The position numbers were made by a program, and so were the translations under genes. Below are positions 19,201-27,077 of a stretch of 64,000 bases of DNA, in pieces. A model generated the notes under the pieces. The model worked only from the letters and a program-made list of their open reading frames with translations. It searched no databases and was not told the origin of the DNA. The DNA is from Gelidibacter salicanalis (GTDB lineage Bacteria; Bacteroidota; Bacteroidia; Flavobacteriales; Flavobacteriaceae), in contig NZ_VORX01000002.1 of NCBI RefSeq assembly GCF_007997285.1, forward strand, positions 656,919 through 720,918, given 5' to 3'. How positions within the stretch are numbered: position 1 is the first letter of the stretch; each line of letters begins with the position of its first letter.

Positions 19201-20548
19201 TACAGACTGTAACCATAGGTGGCAATACAGGTGAAGCATTTACTATAATATTAAAAGAGGAGTAAGCTAAACACCCGTTCACGGTATCTTCAATTCTTAC
19301 ATAGATGGGTTTTGGACTGGTGGTGCCAAGAATTGGCGCTGTTATGGCATTGTTGTTTAACGCTGCCTCCTGTTGATTGTGATGGTAGGAGATGCTGTAA
19401 GAACCGTTAGGGACCCCTTTTAATATTTCAGCATCTTTTAGTCGCAGGTTGAATAGTTCACTGCCGTTGCCAGAATTATCATCGCATAATACATAATCGG
19501 TTATGGGATCGGCTGTTTGTGTAGAACTTAATTGGATATCAATACTATCTTCAATGGTACAAAAGGAATCTGACAACGGAATTTCCACTTTAATGGTGTA
19601 AGTTCCTGTTTGGTCAACTACCAAAGTTGATTGCGTTTGATTTGCAATTGGCGCATTATTGAAAAACCAAGAATAAGTTGCCTGCGGATTATCTATACTG
19701 CCATTTAAAGTTAGACTACTTGCGCATGTTGTGATGTCATCTCCTAGATCAACTGTTGCATTAAAGCTATTCCCCTCAATAAAAACGGCAGAGTCAAAAG
19801 TTGCATCAGTTTGATCAGCAATGACCATTTTAATAAGGTATTTTACATTTGGTGAGATGCCAGCAGTGGCGGTCATCACTTTTGTTCTACCATTATAATT
19901 GGTGTCACCTAGGTTATAACCCTCAAAGTATTGCGCATTGGAGGGGCCACACTTGCCAGCTACCCCATTACGAATGGTTTGGGTATTTACCGGGATATTA
20001 GTTTCTGGTATTAATGCAATATTTTTATAGGGCTCGCTGCTGTCTGCTCGTTTAATAAGAAATGCAAAACCATCCGAATAATTACACGGATTATTTCCGT
20101 AGTATTCTTCAGAAGCCAAGATATAATTAAATTGAATCAGATTTGATGTTGATGCAAATTCAAACTCTATAACCGTGGCATTGAGTGTATTGCTGATCCC
20201 TAAAGCCGTTTCAAGATCTGGATCTGAACCCCAACTCGCATTGCCATCACTTAAATGTTCTAAATTGACAGCATTTCCTCCCGCAATTGCTTTTCCTGTA
20301 GTTAAAACGATACCATTTTCAAAAGGGAAATTGGAACTTCCGCGCTCAAAATATCCAAAACTTGAAAATCCATTTTTGGTTCCATTTATAGGTGAAGCTA
20401 TGTTTGAAGTTTCTACACAGCCTTGAATTAAATGGTTTTCAATCAGGCTCTTAGGAGTGATGGTGCCATCTACCGTTATCTGCTGACTGAAAACAGTGTT
20501 ACACAACAGGCATGCAAGCACAAGGAGGGAGATATTGAATGATTTCAT
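16295..20548 (-). CDS. Giant choice-of-anchor L protein with T9SS type-B sorting domain
   Basis: A 1417-residue secreted protein: signal peptide (1-21, ending VFS-Q), a choice-of-anchor L domain (about 30-265, with ENGIVLTTG and ASEEYYGNNPCNYSDGFAFLI), an Ig/PKD-like domain (about 270-345), then some ten repeats of 80-90 residues. Each repeat shows a Cys-Asp-rich start such as CDTDQDGI or CDDNSGNG and an IYVRVEN...GC end. The last 90 residues (PKFMTPNDDGYFDTWHI ... GHFTLKR) are the gliding-motility-associated/type-B sorting domain for export by the type IX system. It is probably an adhesin or surface fibre. A related gene lies upstream. Confidence 0.9.
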   Translation of the reverse strand: MKSFNISLLVLACLLCNTVFSQQITVDGTITPKSLIENHLIQGCVETSNIASPINGTKNGFSSFGYFERGSSNFPFENGIVLTTGKAIAGGNAVNLEHLSDGNASWGSDPDLETALGISNTLNATVIEFEFASTSNLIQFNYILASEEYYGNNPCNYSDGFAFLIKRADSSEPYKNIALIPETNIPVNTQTIRNGVAGKCGPSNAQYFEGYNLGDTNYNGRTKVMTATAGISPNVKYLIKMVIADQTDATFDSAVFIEGNSFNATVDLGDDITTCASSLTLNGSIDNPQATYSWFFNNAPIANQTQSTLVVDQTGTYTIKVEIPLSDSFCTIEDSIDIQLSSTQTADPITDYVLCDDNSGNGSELFNLRLKDAEILKGVPNGSYSISYHHNQQEAALNNNAITAPILGTTSPKPIYVRIEDTVNGCLAYSSFNIIVNASPVLPPMVTVCNDNSKDGFTTIDLQTDLDITKGDPDLAVFYFNNQSEAASNDNAIVDPYKISKVAQLFVRVENLLTGCINEGNLTITVLDSPVINTTKRHYIDACDTDHDGFAIFDLTSVIADVLDGSSGMTTQFFEMDNDGNEGKEILNPSNYSNTKVSQQNVYIKVSNATGCSSTTIVELHTNALLTATKIQEFSICDDTDGNKSFDLFNIEQVIANDLLNVSVNFYESIEDRNTNTSIDKTLPYTPPSFPHKLYITLDNTICREVAEIELILNPTVDFPSIEDATYCDTDQDGITPIDFSIFDDGVTNGQTGYSVKYYLSEADLRANNPLSNFDSNTSNPQRIYTKTTSNKTGCSDIKSFLLTVLPAPETNKASDITVCDDGITEFIINLNDKINEIVKDMTDRTITFYKTEDHAISKMDSISNPSNFDKKTQTVYARVENTVTGCYSLEPINIIVNTLPVIPTISVYKYCAEDSAGLGLFTFNTKDAEILKGQAGKRVYYYLNPLDAEQRNNKKAIDKQTPLSLPSRTIYVRVENITDNTCYATGSFLTEVGSNPKFNIPTDKFPCDFNNDGVENFDLNEIILEIKEGTSENLQVSFYKDLNDAENGWDALPLTNTLSNPKGKTQLIYARISNDGLCTPIVSFNIGIIKPPQIKAPPKPLIECDTYDNPFGIEVDGIVKFNLKDAKVDIIDKRNVVLHYYEDDSGQLPILNPTAYTSGSKTVYLWVTNTDTGCHLEVPIELIVSLPDTLDYQSALCVDIGSAIIGPEINNSDDTYVWSTNQNTREIEIDKIGIYTLRVTTTSGCSTTHIYTVIASEAATIEFTDHVDFSDPNNITVTISGIGNYLYQLNNNQPQKSHIFEKVPIGLNVITVIDLNGCGQITKDILVLDTPKFMTPNDDGYFDTWHITGVHTLPGTVIKIFDRYGKQLARLTSSSPGWDGRFNGQKMPSSDYWFVADVKKKDGTTFQITGHFTLKR

Positions 20549-20795
20549 TCTTCGGTAGATAAATTTAGGTTGAAACGTTCCATTGGAGGGGCAATGAGTA
20601 TTCCGTGCAATTAAATAAGTGGGGAAAAGTAGTTAATTATTAGACGAAATGCAAGAAAATACGACAAAACGCATGAAAATTTAACTATTGCTAAAAATTG
20701 AGGATAGTTATAAGTTTGAAAAAATAGAGAATAGCAGAAAAAGTTATATTAAATTGAGTCTGCGCTTCCAATGTGTGCTTTTTTATTTTTGAAAT
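20549..20795. other. Intergenic region upstream of the 1417-residue protein gene
   Basis: AT-rich DNA with no supported reading frame. It must hold the promoter of the minus-strand gene, but no clear TAnnTTTG box was identified. Beyond it lies MITE-like copy B. Confidence 0.35.
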
Positions 20796-21018
20796 CATTA
20801 GTGTCCGATAAAAATAAATATTAAATTAACAAACTCATTTAAAGCAAGGGACATTAGAAGATTTCCGAAATGAGAGCTTGCATTTTAGAAACTGTTTCTA
20901 CCGGGAGAGAATGTGCGATTTTAATTTAAATGATCGTTGTTTGTCAGTTAGTTGCAAACAAGTCTTAATTCTTTATTCTAACAGCGCAGCGGTCTTGATT
21001 CTTTATCGGACAACAATG
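20796..21018 (+). mobile_element. MITE-like element, copy B (223 bp)
   Basis: Both ends carry the 11-bp inverted repeat TGTCCGATAAA (20802-20812, complement at 21002-21012), extended outward by CATT on both sides. Flanks TTTTGAAAT (20787-20795) and TTTTAAAAT (21019-21027) agree at 8 of 9 positions, as expected of an ageing 9-bp target duplication. Inside are an AGAAAC-T-GTTTCT palindrome, a GCAAG/CTTGC stem and a TTGTTTG/CAAACAA stem. There is no coding capacity. Confidence 0.85.
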
Positions 21019-21076
21019 TTTTAAAATAGTTCATTTAATCAAAGGCATTGGCCAAAATCGCCCCTAGAAACATGCT

Positions 21077-23527
21077 TTACCTTTTTAAAGTAAAATGGCC
21101 CTTAACTGTTCTACCATCTTGTAGGGTAATTGAAAACCAATAATCATCAGGGGCCATCGGCTGCCCGACATAGGTGCCATCCCAACCTTTTCCTAATGGA
21201 TTTAGTTGCTTTAGGAGTTTGCCCATCCGATCAAAAATATAAATGGTAGTTTTAGGCTGAAACTGTTTGTTGACCCCATAAATCTGCCAGTAATCATGTA
21301 TCGCATCATTATTTGGAGTAAAATATTTTGGAAATCCTATCACCGAAATTTTTTCAGATGTCATGCCACACCCATTTTTATCCTTTACATAAACGGTATG
21401 AAATCCTGGAGACACATTTTCAAAAAGCTGCTCATCCTGATAAATTCCGTTCCGATTGTCAAGTGCGTATTCATAAGCCCCCTCGCCTGTAACCAATATG
21501 TTTACTGTGTTATTTTGAGCAGCGTCGTTTATTTTTATCTCACTTATGGTCGCGATGTTGGAGGGTAGTACACGAATTATTCTGTCTTTATAGCACCCAT
21601 TGCCATTGCTAACTCTGACGGAATAGGTACCGGGGTTGTTAACCAAAATTTCCGAAGTAGTTTCAGATGTAGACCATAGGTAACTATAGCTTCCCGAACC
21701 GTTAGAGGTGACGTCAGCGTAAAGCGTTATCCTTTCAGGAAAGGTGTTTAGGCAGTAAAACATCTCACTTTCGGTTTCTAATTGGGGCAATTGAAAAACA
21801 TTTAGTGTGACTTCGCTGATTCCGTAACAGGCATTGCTGTTTTCAACCCTAGCGTAAACAGTTTGAGAATAGGAGGTGGTAGTGGTATATACATTGGGTA
21901 GGGGATCAGTTTCTAAAAGCGCATCCTGATACGATTTATAATAGAGTAGTTCTAAACCTAAAGGTAAACCTTTTAAAACTTCAGGGTTGGCATCAGAAAG
22001 TGTGAAAGTGTACAAACCGTCTTCAATACCATCATCATCGCAATGAGTCAACTCAGCATCAAAAGCAGAAGTGGTGCTGACCTCTAAACGCACTTCGGCA
22101 ATCCTGAAGCATTTGGTGTCATCATTGCTAACTCGGGCATAAAGCAACTGAGAGGATGTAGTGTTTATAAAGGCTTGGGAATCAACTGTGTTTGGCTTTC
22201 CTGAGATGGCATCATTCTTATCTAAATAAAACGACACGGTTCTATCCGATTCACCTCCGGTGATGGTTTCCTTAATTTCAGTCAAATTAAACACCGTCCG
22301 ACCATCTTTTAAACCATCTTCATCACATTGTACTAGACTTGTATTATAGGCTAAAGGAAGGGCGTTGATGACCAAATCAAAGGAGGTTATAGCTCTGCAA
22401 TTTGTATTATAGGCATCTTGAATGCGTATGAAGAGCTGTTGTTGATTGGGCACAGCATTATAATAATTTCTCGGTATGCCCATGTCTGAATTATTAGTAG
22501 CTGACGCCATGGATTCGTGGTAGGTAATGTTTAAGCTTGTGGGATCTTGACCATTTAAAATTTCTGAAGTCTTAGAATATAAATCAAAAGAGGTTTGTCC
22601 ATTAGTGCTGTTGCCATCTTCATCTGTATCACACATATAATATGTGGATGGGGCTTTAAAGTCAGGTCCTAAATTGGAGGATAAGGTAAAGTCGACCAAT
22701 TCAAAACACCCGGTAATCGTATTTGTAATGCGGGCGACAATGTTCTGCGGATTTGAGATGTTCGTATACGGACTTGACAATGGCTTCGTGTTACTATTTG
22801 CGTCCGTATCATTCAAATAATAAGCGACCGTAACGTCTTTTTGTAATCCTATAATTTTTGATGTATTTCCTTCTATATTAAAAGATGTGAATCCGTCGGC
22901 ATAGGGCAAGTCCGTATCACATTTCTCTAAATTAAGAGGCGTCGTTAAAGGATTGGATGCATTGACCGGAGGTGAGGAAAACTTCGCCGTTCCCGTCCAT
23001 TCCAACGTAAACCCGCTATTACCATATGGCCTATCAATAACGATATAAAAAGTGTCTCCAGCTGTTACAGTTAGGGGTTTTACAAAACTATTGCCATCAG
23101 GTCCTGGGCCCTCTGAAGTGTCACTGGCACTCGAGTTCATCCCCGTCCAATTGTTTGCAAGTCCAGCTGCTGAAGGATTGGTAGTAGAACATCTAATGGC
23201 CTGCCCTAAATTGTTACAAGCTACATTTGGACCGAACACAAAAAAATCATAGTCTTCTATTATGTCACTGCTATTCGGCTTTAGCGTAAAGCCTAAAGTA
23301 CCGTCAGTGACAAAGCTTACCTGTAACCAAATACTGTTGGTTTCACGACTTCCACAGGTATTTGAATTATTTAATTCTTGCGTTCCAATCCCGTTAACAT
23401 TGAGGTTAACACTGGAATTTCCACAAATAATGACTGAATCAATACAATCCGTTGGATATTGAGCAGGTGCACTAAAGCCGCTAATCAGAAGGTTAAAAAT
23501 TAGAAATATCTTCAGAAAAGGTTTCAA
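21077..23527 (-). CDS. Large T9SS type-B secreted repeat protein
   Basis: An 816-residue relative of the 1417-residue protein downstream. It has a signal peptide (about 1-22, ending APA-Q), an N-terminal domain with six-strand jelly-roll-like spacing and conserved Cys (about 25-180), then repeats beginning CDTD/CDED/CDDDG and ending ARVSN or VEN with a Cys. An Ig-like domain and the same C-terminal sorting domain follow (PKYFTPNNDAIHDYWQIYG ... GHFTLKR). The start codon at 23527 is TTG, chosen because it gives a complete signal peptide. A MITE-like copy separates the two genes, so they are probably separate transcripts. Confidence 0.88.
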   Translation of the reverse strand: MKPFLKIFLIFNLLISGFSAPAQYPTDCIDSVIICGNSSVNLNVNGIGTQELNNSNTCGSRETNSIWLQVSFVTDGTLGFTLKPNSSDIIEDYDFFVFGPNVACNNLGQAIRCSTTNPSAAGLANNWTGMNSSASDTSEGPGPDGNSFVKPLTVTAGDTFYIVIDRPYGNSGFTLEWTGTAKFSSPPVNASNPLTTPLNLEKCDTDLPYADGFTSFNIEGNTSKIIGLQKDVTVAYYLNDTDANSNTKPLSSPYTNISNPQNIVARITNTITGCFELVDFTLSSNLGPDFKAPSTYYMCDTDEDGNSTNGQTSFDLYSKTSEILNGQDPTSLNITYHESMASATNNSDMGIPRNYYNAVPNQQQLFIRIQDAYNTNCRAITSFDLVINALPLAYNTSLVQCDEDGLKDGRTVFNLTEIKETITGGESDRTVSFYLDKNDAISGKPNTVDSQAFINTTSSQLLYARVSNDDTKCFRIAEVRLEVSTTSAFDAELTHCDDDGIEDGLYTFTLSDANPEVLKGLPLGLELLYYKSYQDALLETDPLPNVYTTTTSYSQTVYARVENSNACYGISEVTLNVFQLPQLETESEMFYCLNTFPERITLYADVTSNGSGSYSYLWSTSETTSEILVNNPGTYSVRVSNGNGCYKDRIIRVLPSNIATISEIKINDAAQNNTVNILVTGEGAYEYALDNRNGIYQDEQLFENVSPGFHTVYVKDKNGCGMTSEKISVIGFPKYFTPNNDAIHDYWQIYGVNKQFQPKTTIYIFDRMGKLLKQLNPLGKGWDGTYVGQPMAPDDYWFSITLQDGRTVKGHFTLKR

Positions 23528-23556
23528 GAGACGGGTATGTTAATTGCTTATACCCT

Positions 23557-23564
23557 CAAATATA
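23557..23564 (-). promoter_or_regulatory. -7 box upstream of the 816-residue protein gene
   Basis: Reads TATATTTG on the minus strand, a perfect TAnnTTTG, about 30 bp upstream of the TTG start and directly abutting the stop codon of the preceding ABC permease gene. Confidence 0.5.
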
Positions 23565-24389
23565 TTATAAATCCCGCTGCTTTAATAACCTATAAGATAA
23601 AAAGATAAAGATGGCTGTCCATCCTAAAACAATCGCAATTTCATACCAATACACGCTATAATCATAAGCCATATCAATTTTTTCAGGGTATTTGGTCATC
23701 ACCACACGTTGAAAAGGTTGATTGATCAAATTATACATGGATTCTAAAGGAAGAAAGTTTTTTATCTTCCAAGCCGTCTCCAAATTAGATGTCTTGGTGG
23801 CCACTCCAAAAATAATCCATTCAAAAATATAGAGCAGAAAAAGGAAGGCGAGCGCAAATGCGGAACGCTTCACCAACATTCCAAAAAACAGACATAAACT
23901 GAAAAATCCGACCAACTTCACAAAATAGGCTAATAAAAATTCTGTTTCCCTAAAAATGATGGACGCTTCCGTATAACTTGAATAATATAACCCAATTAAG
24001 AAAGATGCCACTCCAATTAATACTGTGGCAAACAATGAAAATAGAACAATCGTATAAAATTTAGAAAGGATAAATTCTTTCTTACTCAGTCCGTCTATAA
24101 GATTCTGTTTGATGGTCTTGTTCGAATACTCATTGCCAATCATACTTACTACTACAATAGCGAAAAAGAGTTTAAAGTAAGAAGCAAAGAACGTGGTAAT
24201 ATGCCAGATGATAGGAAAGTTGAAAATGCCCAATTCCCCTAATTCCAACGTAAAAAATCCGAAGAAGTTAATTTTGATGGAAGAGAGAATCAAAACTGTA
24301 AAAGGTAGAATAAAGGAGATAAAAATTAAAATCTTACTCGCCCGGTTTAAAAATAATTTTTGTAGCTCTAAATTGATGAGTCGTAACAT
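23565..24389 (-). CDS. ABC-2 type transporter permease
   Basis: A 274-residue permease with six hydrophobic segments in the ABC-2 pattern (about 20-42, 60-82, 105-135, 145-165, 170-190, 240-262). The cytosolic SNKTIKQNLIDGLSKKEFILSK loop after helix 2 is typical of the BcrB/lantibiotic-immunity type. It starts 18 bp after the ATP-binding gene and surely forms a two-component exporter with it. The substrate is unknown; peptide antibiotic export or immunity is the usual guess for this subtype. Confidence 0.88.
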   Translation of the reverse strand: MLRLINLELQKLFLNRASKILIFISFILPFTVLILSSIKINFFGFFTLELGELGIFNFPIIWHITTFFASYFKLFFAIVVVSMIGNEYSNKTIKQNLIDGLSKKEFILSKFYTIVLFSLFATVLIGVASFLIGLYYSSYTEASIIFRETEFLLAYFVKLVGFFSLCLFFGMLVKRSAFALAFLFLLYIFEWIIFGVATKTSNLETAWKIKNFLPLESMYNLINQPFQRVVMTKYPEKIDMAYDYSVYWYEIAIVLGWTAIFIFLSYRLLKQRDL

Positions 24390-24407
24390 TATGTTGGTTT
24401 TGATTGA

Positions 24408-25304
24408 TTAGTTATTGTCCGTGAGTTTCAAGAATTGCTCTTCTAAACTTTCCTTGCGTTTCACCAAGTGAGAGAGCGTGACACCTTTTTCAAACATTAA
24501 AGAATTGAATGTTGAAGCGTCCATGGGTTGTTTTAGGAAAGCGGTGATGAGGTCGCCTTCTACTTTAACACTTAAAAAGTCCGGGTTGTCTTTAAAGTAA
24601 GCTACTAAAGTATCGTGCTGCACAGATTTCAATTCAAAAAATCCGTGACTGGAGATCATTTCATCCACACGCCCAGAATACAGTTTTTCTCCCTTACGGA
24701 GTACGACAACATGTGAACATACTTTTTCTACTTCATCCAAGAGATGAGAGGCCAACAAAATTGTCGTGCCTTCACTTGCAATTTGTTTAATCAACGATCT
24801 AATCTGATGGATGCCTTGAGGATCCAATCCGTTGGTAGGTTCATCCAATATTAATATTTCCGGATCATTCAAAAGGGCAGAAGCAATAGCCAAACGTTGT
24901 TTCATCCCTAAGGAATAATTACTAAACTTGCTGTTTTTTCTGTCCAAGAGTCCCACAACGCCCAGTTTTTCGTCAATTTTACTGTAATCAACACCTTTAA
25001 TTTTGCAAACCAGCTTCAAGTTTTGATAGGCCGTCATGTAAGGATAGAAATTGGGGTTCTCGATAATAGCACCTACTTTTTTGAGGGCATCATGCGTTGT
25101 CGTCTGTCCTTCAAACCAACTGAATTCTCCTGAAGTTTTATTAACCACATTAAGGACAATCCCCAAAGTAGTCGACTTTCCACTGCCGTTGGGACCTAGA
25201 ATACCGTAAACATTACCTTTTTGAATGGTAAACGATAAATCTTTAACCGCAGTGAGATACCCAAATTTTTTGGTGAGATTGCTGATAGTGAGAATGGTTT
25301 CCAA
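24408..25304 (-). CDS. ABC transporter ATP-binding protein (BcrA-like)
   Basis: A 298-residue ATPase with Walker A GPNGSGKST (about 37-45), the signature sequence YSLGMKQRLAIASALLNDPEILILDEPTNGLDPQG holding the LSGGQ-equivalent and Walker B, and switch His in LLASHLLDEVEKVC. The C-terminal 80 residues match the accessory domain of the drug/lantibiotic exporter group. First gene of an operon with the permease downstream. Confidence 0.95.
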   Translation of the reverse strand: METILTISNLTKKFGYLTAVKDLSFTIQKGNVYGILGPNGSGKSTTLGIVLNVVNKTSGEFSWFEGQTTTHDALKKVGAIIENPNFYPYMTAYQNLKLVCKIKGVDYSKIDEKLGVVGLLDRKNSKFSNYSLGMKQRLAIASALLNDPEILILDEPTNGLDPQGIHQIRSLIKQIASEGTTILLASHLLDEVEKVCSHVVVLRKGEKLYSGRVDEMISSHGFFELKSVQHDTLVAYFKDNPDFLSVKVEGDLITAFLKQPMDASTFNSLMFEKGVTLSHLVKRKESLEEQFLKLTDNN

Positions 25305-25379
25305 AATATTTTTCTGATTGATTAGTTACACGTATGACGAGTGATGGTTAAATTTGTTACATCTGTAAATATAAAAACT

Positions 25380-25387
25380 TACATTTG
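25380..25387 (+). promoter_or_regulatory. -7 box upstream of the 352-residue protein gene
   Basis: TACATTTG, 16 bp before the ATG at 25404. A second perfect box, TAAATTTG, lies at 25349-25356, so two start sites are possible. Confidence 0.5.
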
Positions 25388-25403
25388 AGATAATTCAAAC
25401 GCC

Positions 25404-26462
25404 ATGCAAGATCTTAAAATTTCCTTACGTAAACCCTCATATCCGATTACGGAAAAGTTGCACAATTATCTTTCTGAATATAACAGAAATATCCGCTTGC
25501 CAATTTTTTATGATGATCTATTGCGATTTCAGGGCGCTGTCGCCTTATACGATAAAGATGATAATGATACACTTTGGGTGCGCGTGTATTTTAATGAATT
25601 TGAACGTCAGGAAATTGATTTGAGCTTAAAAAAAGTGTATACCATTCTGCATTCCGATGGGAATGAAAGGACTATTCCGTTTTTAAATGTAGATGCGATT
25701 GATTATTGCACTTTTGGAAATTCGAAACCCTTCCGGATTAAAGTCAGGAATATTTTGAATGACAATTACACGTATTTTTACGTCAAAAAAGCCGATGCCT
25801 CCAGAATTTATGGCTTAGAACTAGAGCACATGCTCTCGCCTTATAATTTAAACTTTTTAGTGTACCAAGAGACCCTAATTGAAGAGCACATCGCGGGTGT
25901 TCCTGGGGATGAATTCATCAAACACATGCTACCCAAATGTTCGCCTTCAGAAAAATCTCAAATAGCGAAGGAGTTTGTAAAGTTCAATGAACGCTGTATG
26001 ATCCGATTATTGGGTGATATGCGTTCTTATAATTACGTGATTGTACCCACGCATGATTTTGACCACGTGGTCTATAAAATTAGAGCAATCGACTTTGATC
26101 AGCAAAGTTATGAAGGCAAGTTTAACGTGTACCGACCACAGTTTTTTAAAGAGAATTTGGCCATGGTAGAACTGGTTCAGGAGAAATTCCAGCAAGAATC
26201 TATCGACCAATATAAATTAGAAGAACGTTCCATCGTGGCCAAGCGTTTGATAAGTTATCATGAACGGATTAAGGAACTTTTAGATTGTATGATTAACGAT
26301 ACCTTGTCCAAACCAGAACACATCACACTATTAAAAATGAAGATCTTTGATTACACCCAGGATTTGAAATTCAAACGCAGTAAGAATATGGGAGAAATTG
26401 TCAAAAATGCGCTCGATTTTGTGCAGCGTAATTATGAGAATGTGAATACTAGAGCGTTATAA
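25404..26462 (+). CDS. Conserved Flavobacteriia protein, possible kinase-like fold
   Basis: A 352-residue soluble protein that I do not recognise by name. The middle section reads EEHIAGVPGDEFI, then DMRSYNYVIVP, then IRAIDFDQQSY (about 165-240), which resembles the catalytic Asn and DFD-type Asp of atypical protein-kinase-like folds, but the classical HxD loop is missing; this is an inference only. The C-terminal third is helical. It is monocistronic, and a heptamer array follows its stop. Confidence 0.6.
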   Translation: MQDLKISLRKPSYPITEKLHNYLSEYNRNIRLPIFYDDLLRFQGAVALYDKDDNDTLWVRVYFNEFERQEIDLSLKKVYTILHSDGNERTIPFLNVDAIDYCTFGNSKPFRIKVRNILNDNYTYFYVKKADASRIYGLELEHMLSPYNLNFLVYQETLIEEHIAGVPGDEFIKHMLPKCSPSEKSQIAKEFVKFNERCMIRLLGDMRSYNYVIVPTHDFDHVVYKIRAIDFDQQSYEGKFNVYRPQFFKENLAMVELVQEKFQQESIDQYKLEERSIVAKRLISYHERIKELLDCMINDTLSKPEHITLLKMKIFDYTQDLKFKRSKNMGEIVKNALDFVQRNYENVNTRAL

Positions 26463-26470
26463 ATGGTATT

Positions 26471-26519
26471 AGAAAAAAGAAAAAAGAAAATAGAATAGAG
26501 ATAAGAGAAAATAGAAGGG
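26471..26519. repeat. Heptamer array 6, unit AGAAAAN
   Basis: Seven 7-bp units in register: AGAAAAA twice, AGAAAAT, AGAATAG, AGATAAG, AGAAAAT, AGAAGGG. It fills the gap between two convergent genes, beginning nine bases after one stop and ending three bases before the other. Confidence 0.75.
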
Positions 26520-26521
26520 AT

Positions 26522-27040
26522 TTAATTCCAGTTTTCATCAAAATCCAAATCGTCGTAATCATCCACGTCTAAATCATCATCAAACTCATCATAATCGTCA
26601 AACTCATTGTCGGCTTCAAAGTTTTTTTGTGGCGCTTCTGTTGGGATCTGGCCGTGTACAAACATTAAATTAGGATAATCAGTTCCTTCAGCTTCTTCAA
26701 CAATTTCCGCCAATTCTACGAAAAAAGTCCACATACTGAAAAAATCATACACATAAATCAATTTTGTCTGCATTTCGTGCACAACGTCATTGATTTTTGT
26801 ATCGCCCATCAGTCTTACTTCATCATAACCCTCGCTGGTGTCGAACATCGAAATTTCTTCACCTTGATTCCATTCGTCGTCACTTAAGTAGAACGATGCC
26901 ATTTCAATTCCGTCAAATCCGAACGCTTGGGTAATGCTATTATGTAAGTCTTCAAGCGTGTCAGTTTCGCGGATTTCGATATCTCTAAAAACATCATCTT
27001 CAGTGTCGTTGTCAAGAATAATTCTGAATCTGTAAACCAT
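26522..27040 (-). CDS. Plasmid pRiA4b ORF-3-like family protein
   Basis: A 172-residue protein whose first 135 residues match the pRiA4b ORF-3 family (PF07929): YRFRIILDNDTEDDVFRDIEI ... LEDLHNSITQAFGFD ... ASFYLSDDEWNQGEEI ... YVYDFFSMWTFFVELAEI. The last 30 residues are almost all Asp, Glu, Tyr and Phe. Despite the family name there is no sign of mobility here; chromosomal copies are widespread in Flavobacteriaceae. The function is unknown. Confidence 0.85.
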   Translation of the reverse strand: MVYRFRIILDNDTEDDVFRDIEIRETDTLEDLHNSITQAFGFDGIEMASFYLSDDEWNQGEEISMFDTSEGYDEVRLMGDTKINDVVHEMQTKLIYVYDFFSMWTFFVELAEIVEEAEGTDYPNLMFVHGQIPTEAPQKNFEADNEFDDYDEFDDDLDVDDYDDLDFDENWN

Positions 27041-27057
27041 GAGTAAAATTTAATTGG

Positions 27058-27065
27058 CAAAGGTA
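27058..27065 (-). promoter_or_regulatory. -7 box upstream of the pRiA4b-like gene
   Basis: Reads TACCTTTG on the minus strand (TAnnTTTG), 17 bp before the ATG. Confidence 0.5.
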
Positions 27066-27077
27066 AAGCTTTTTCTA

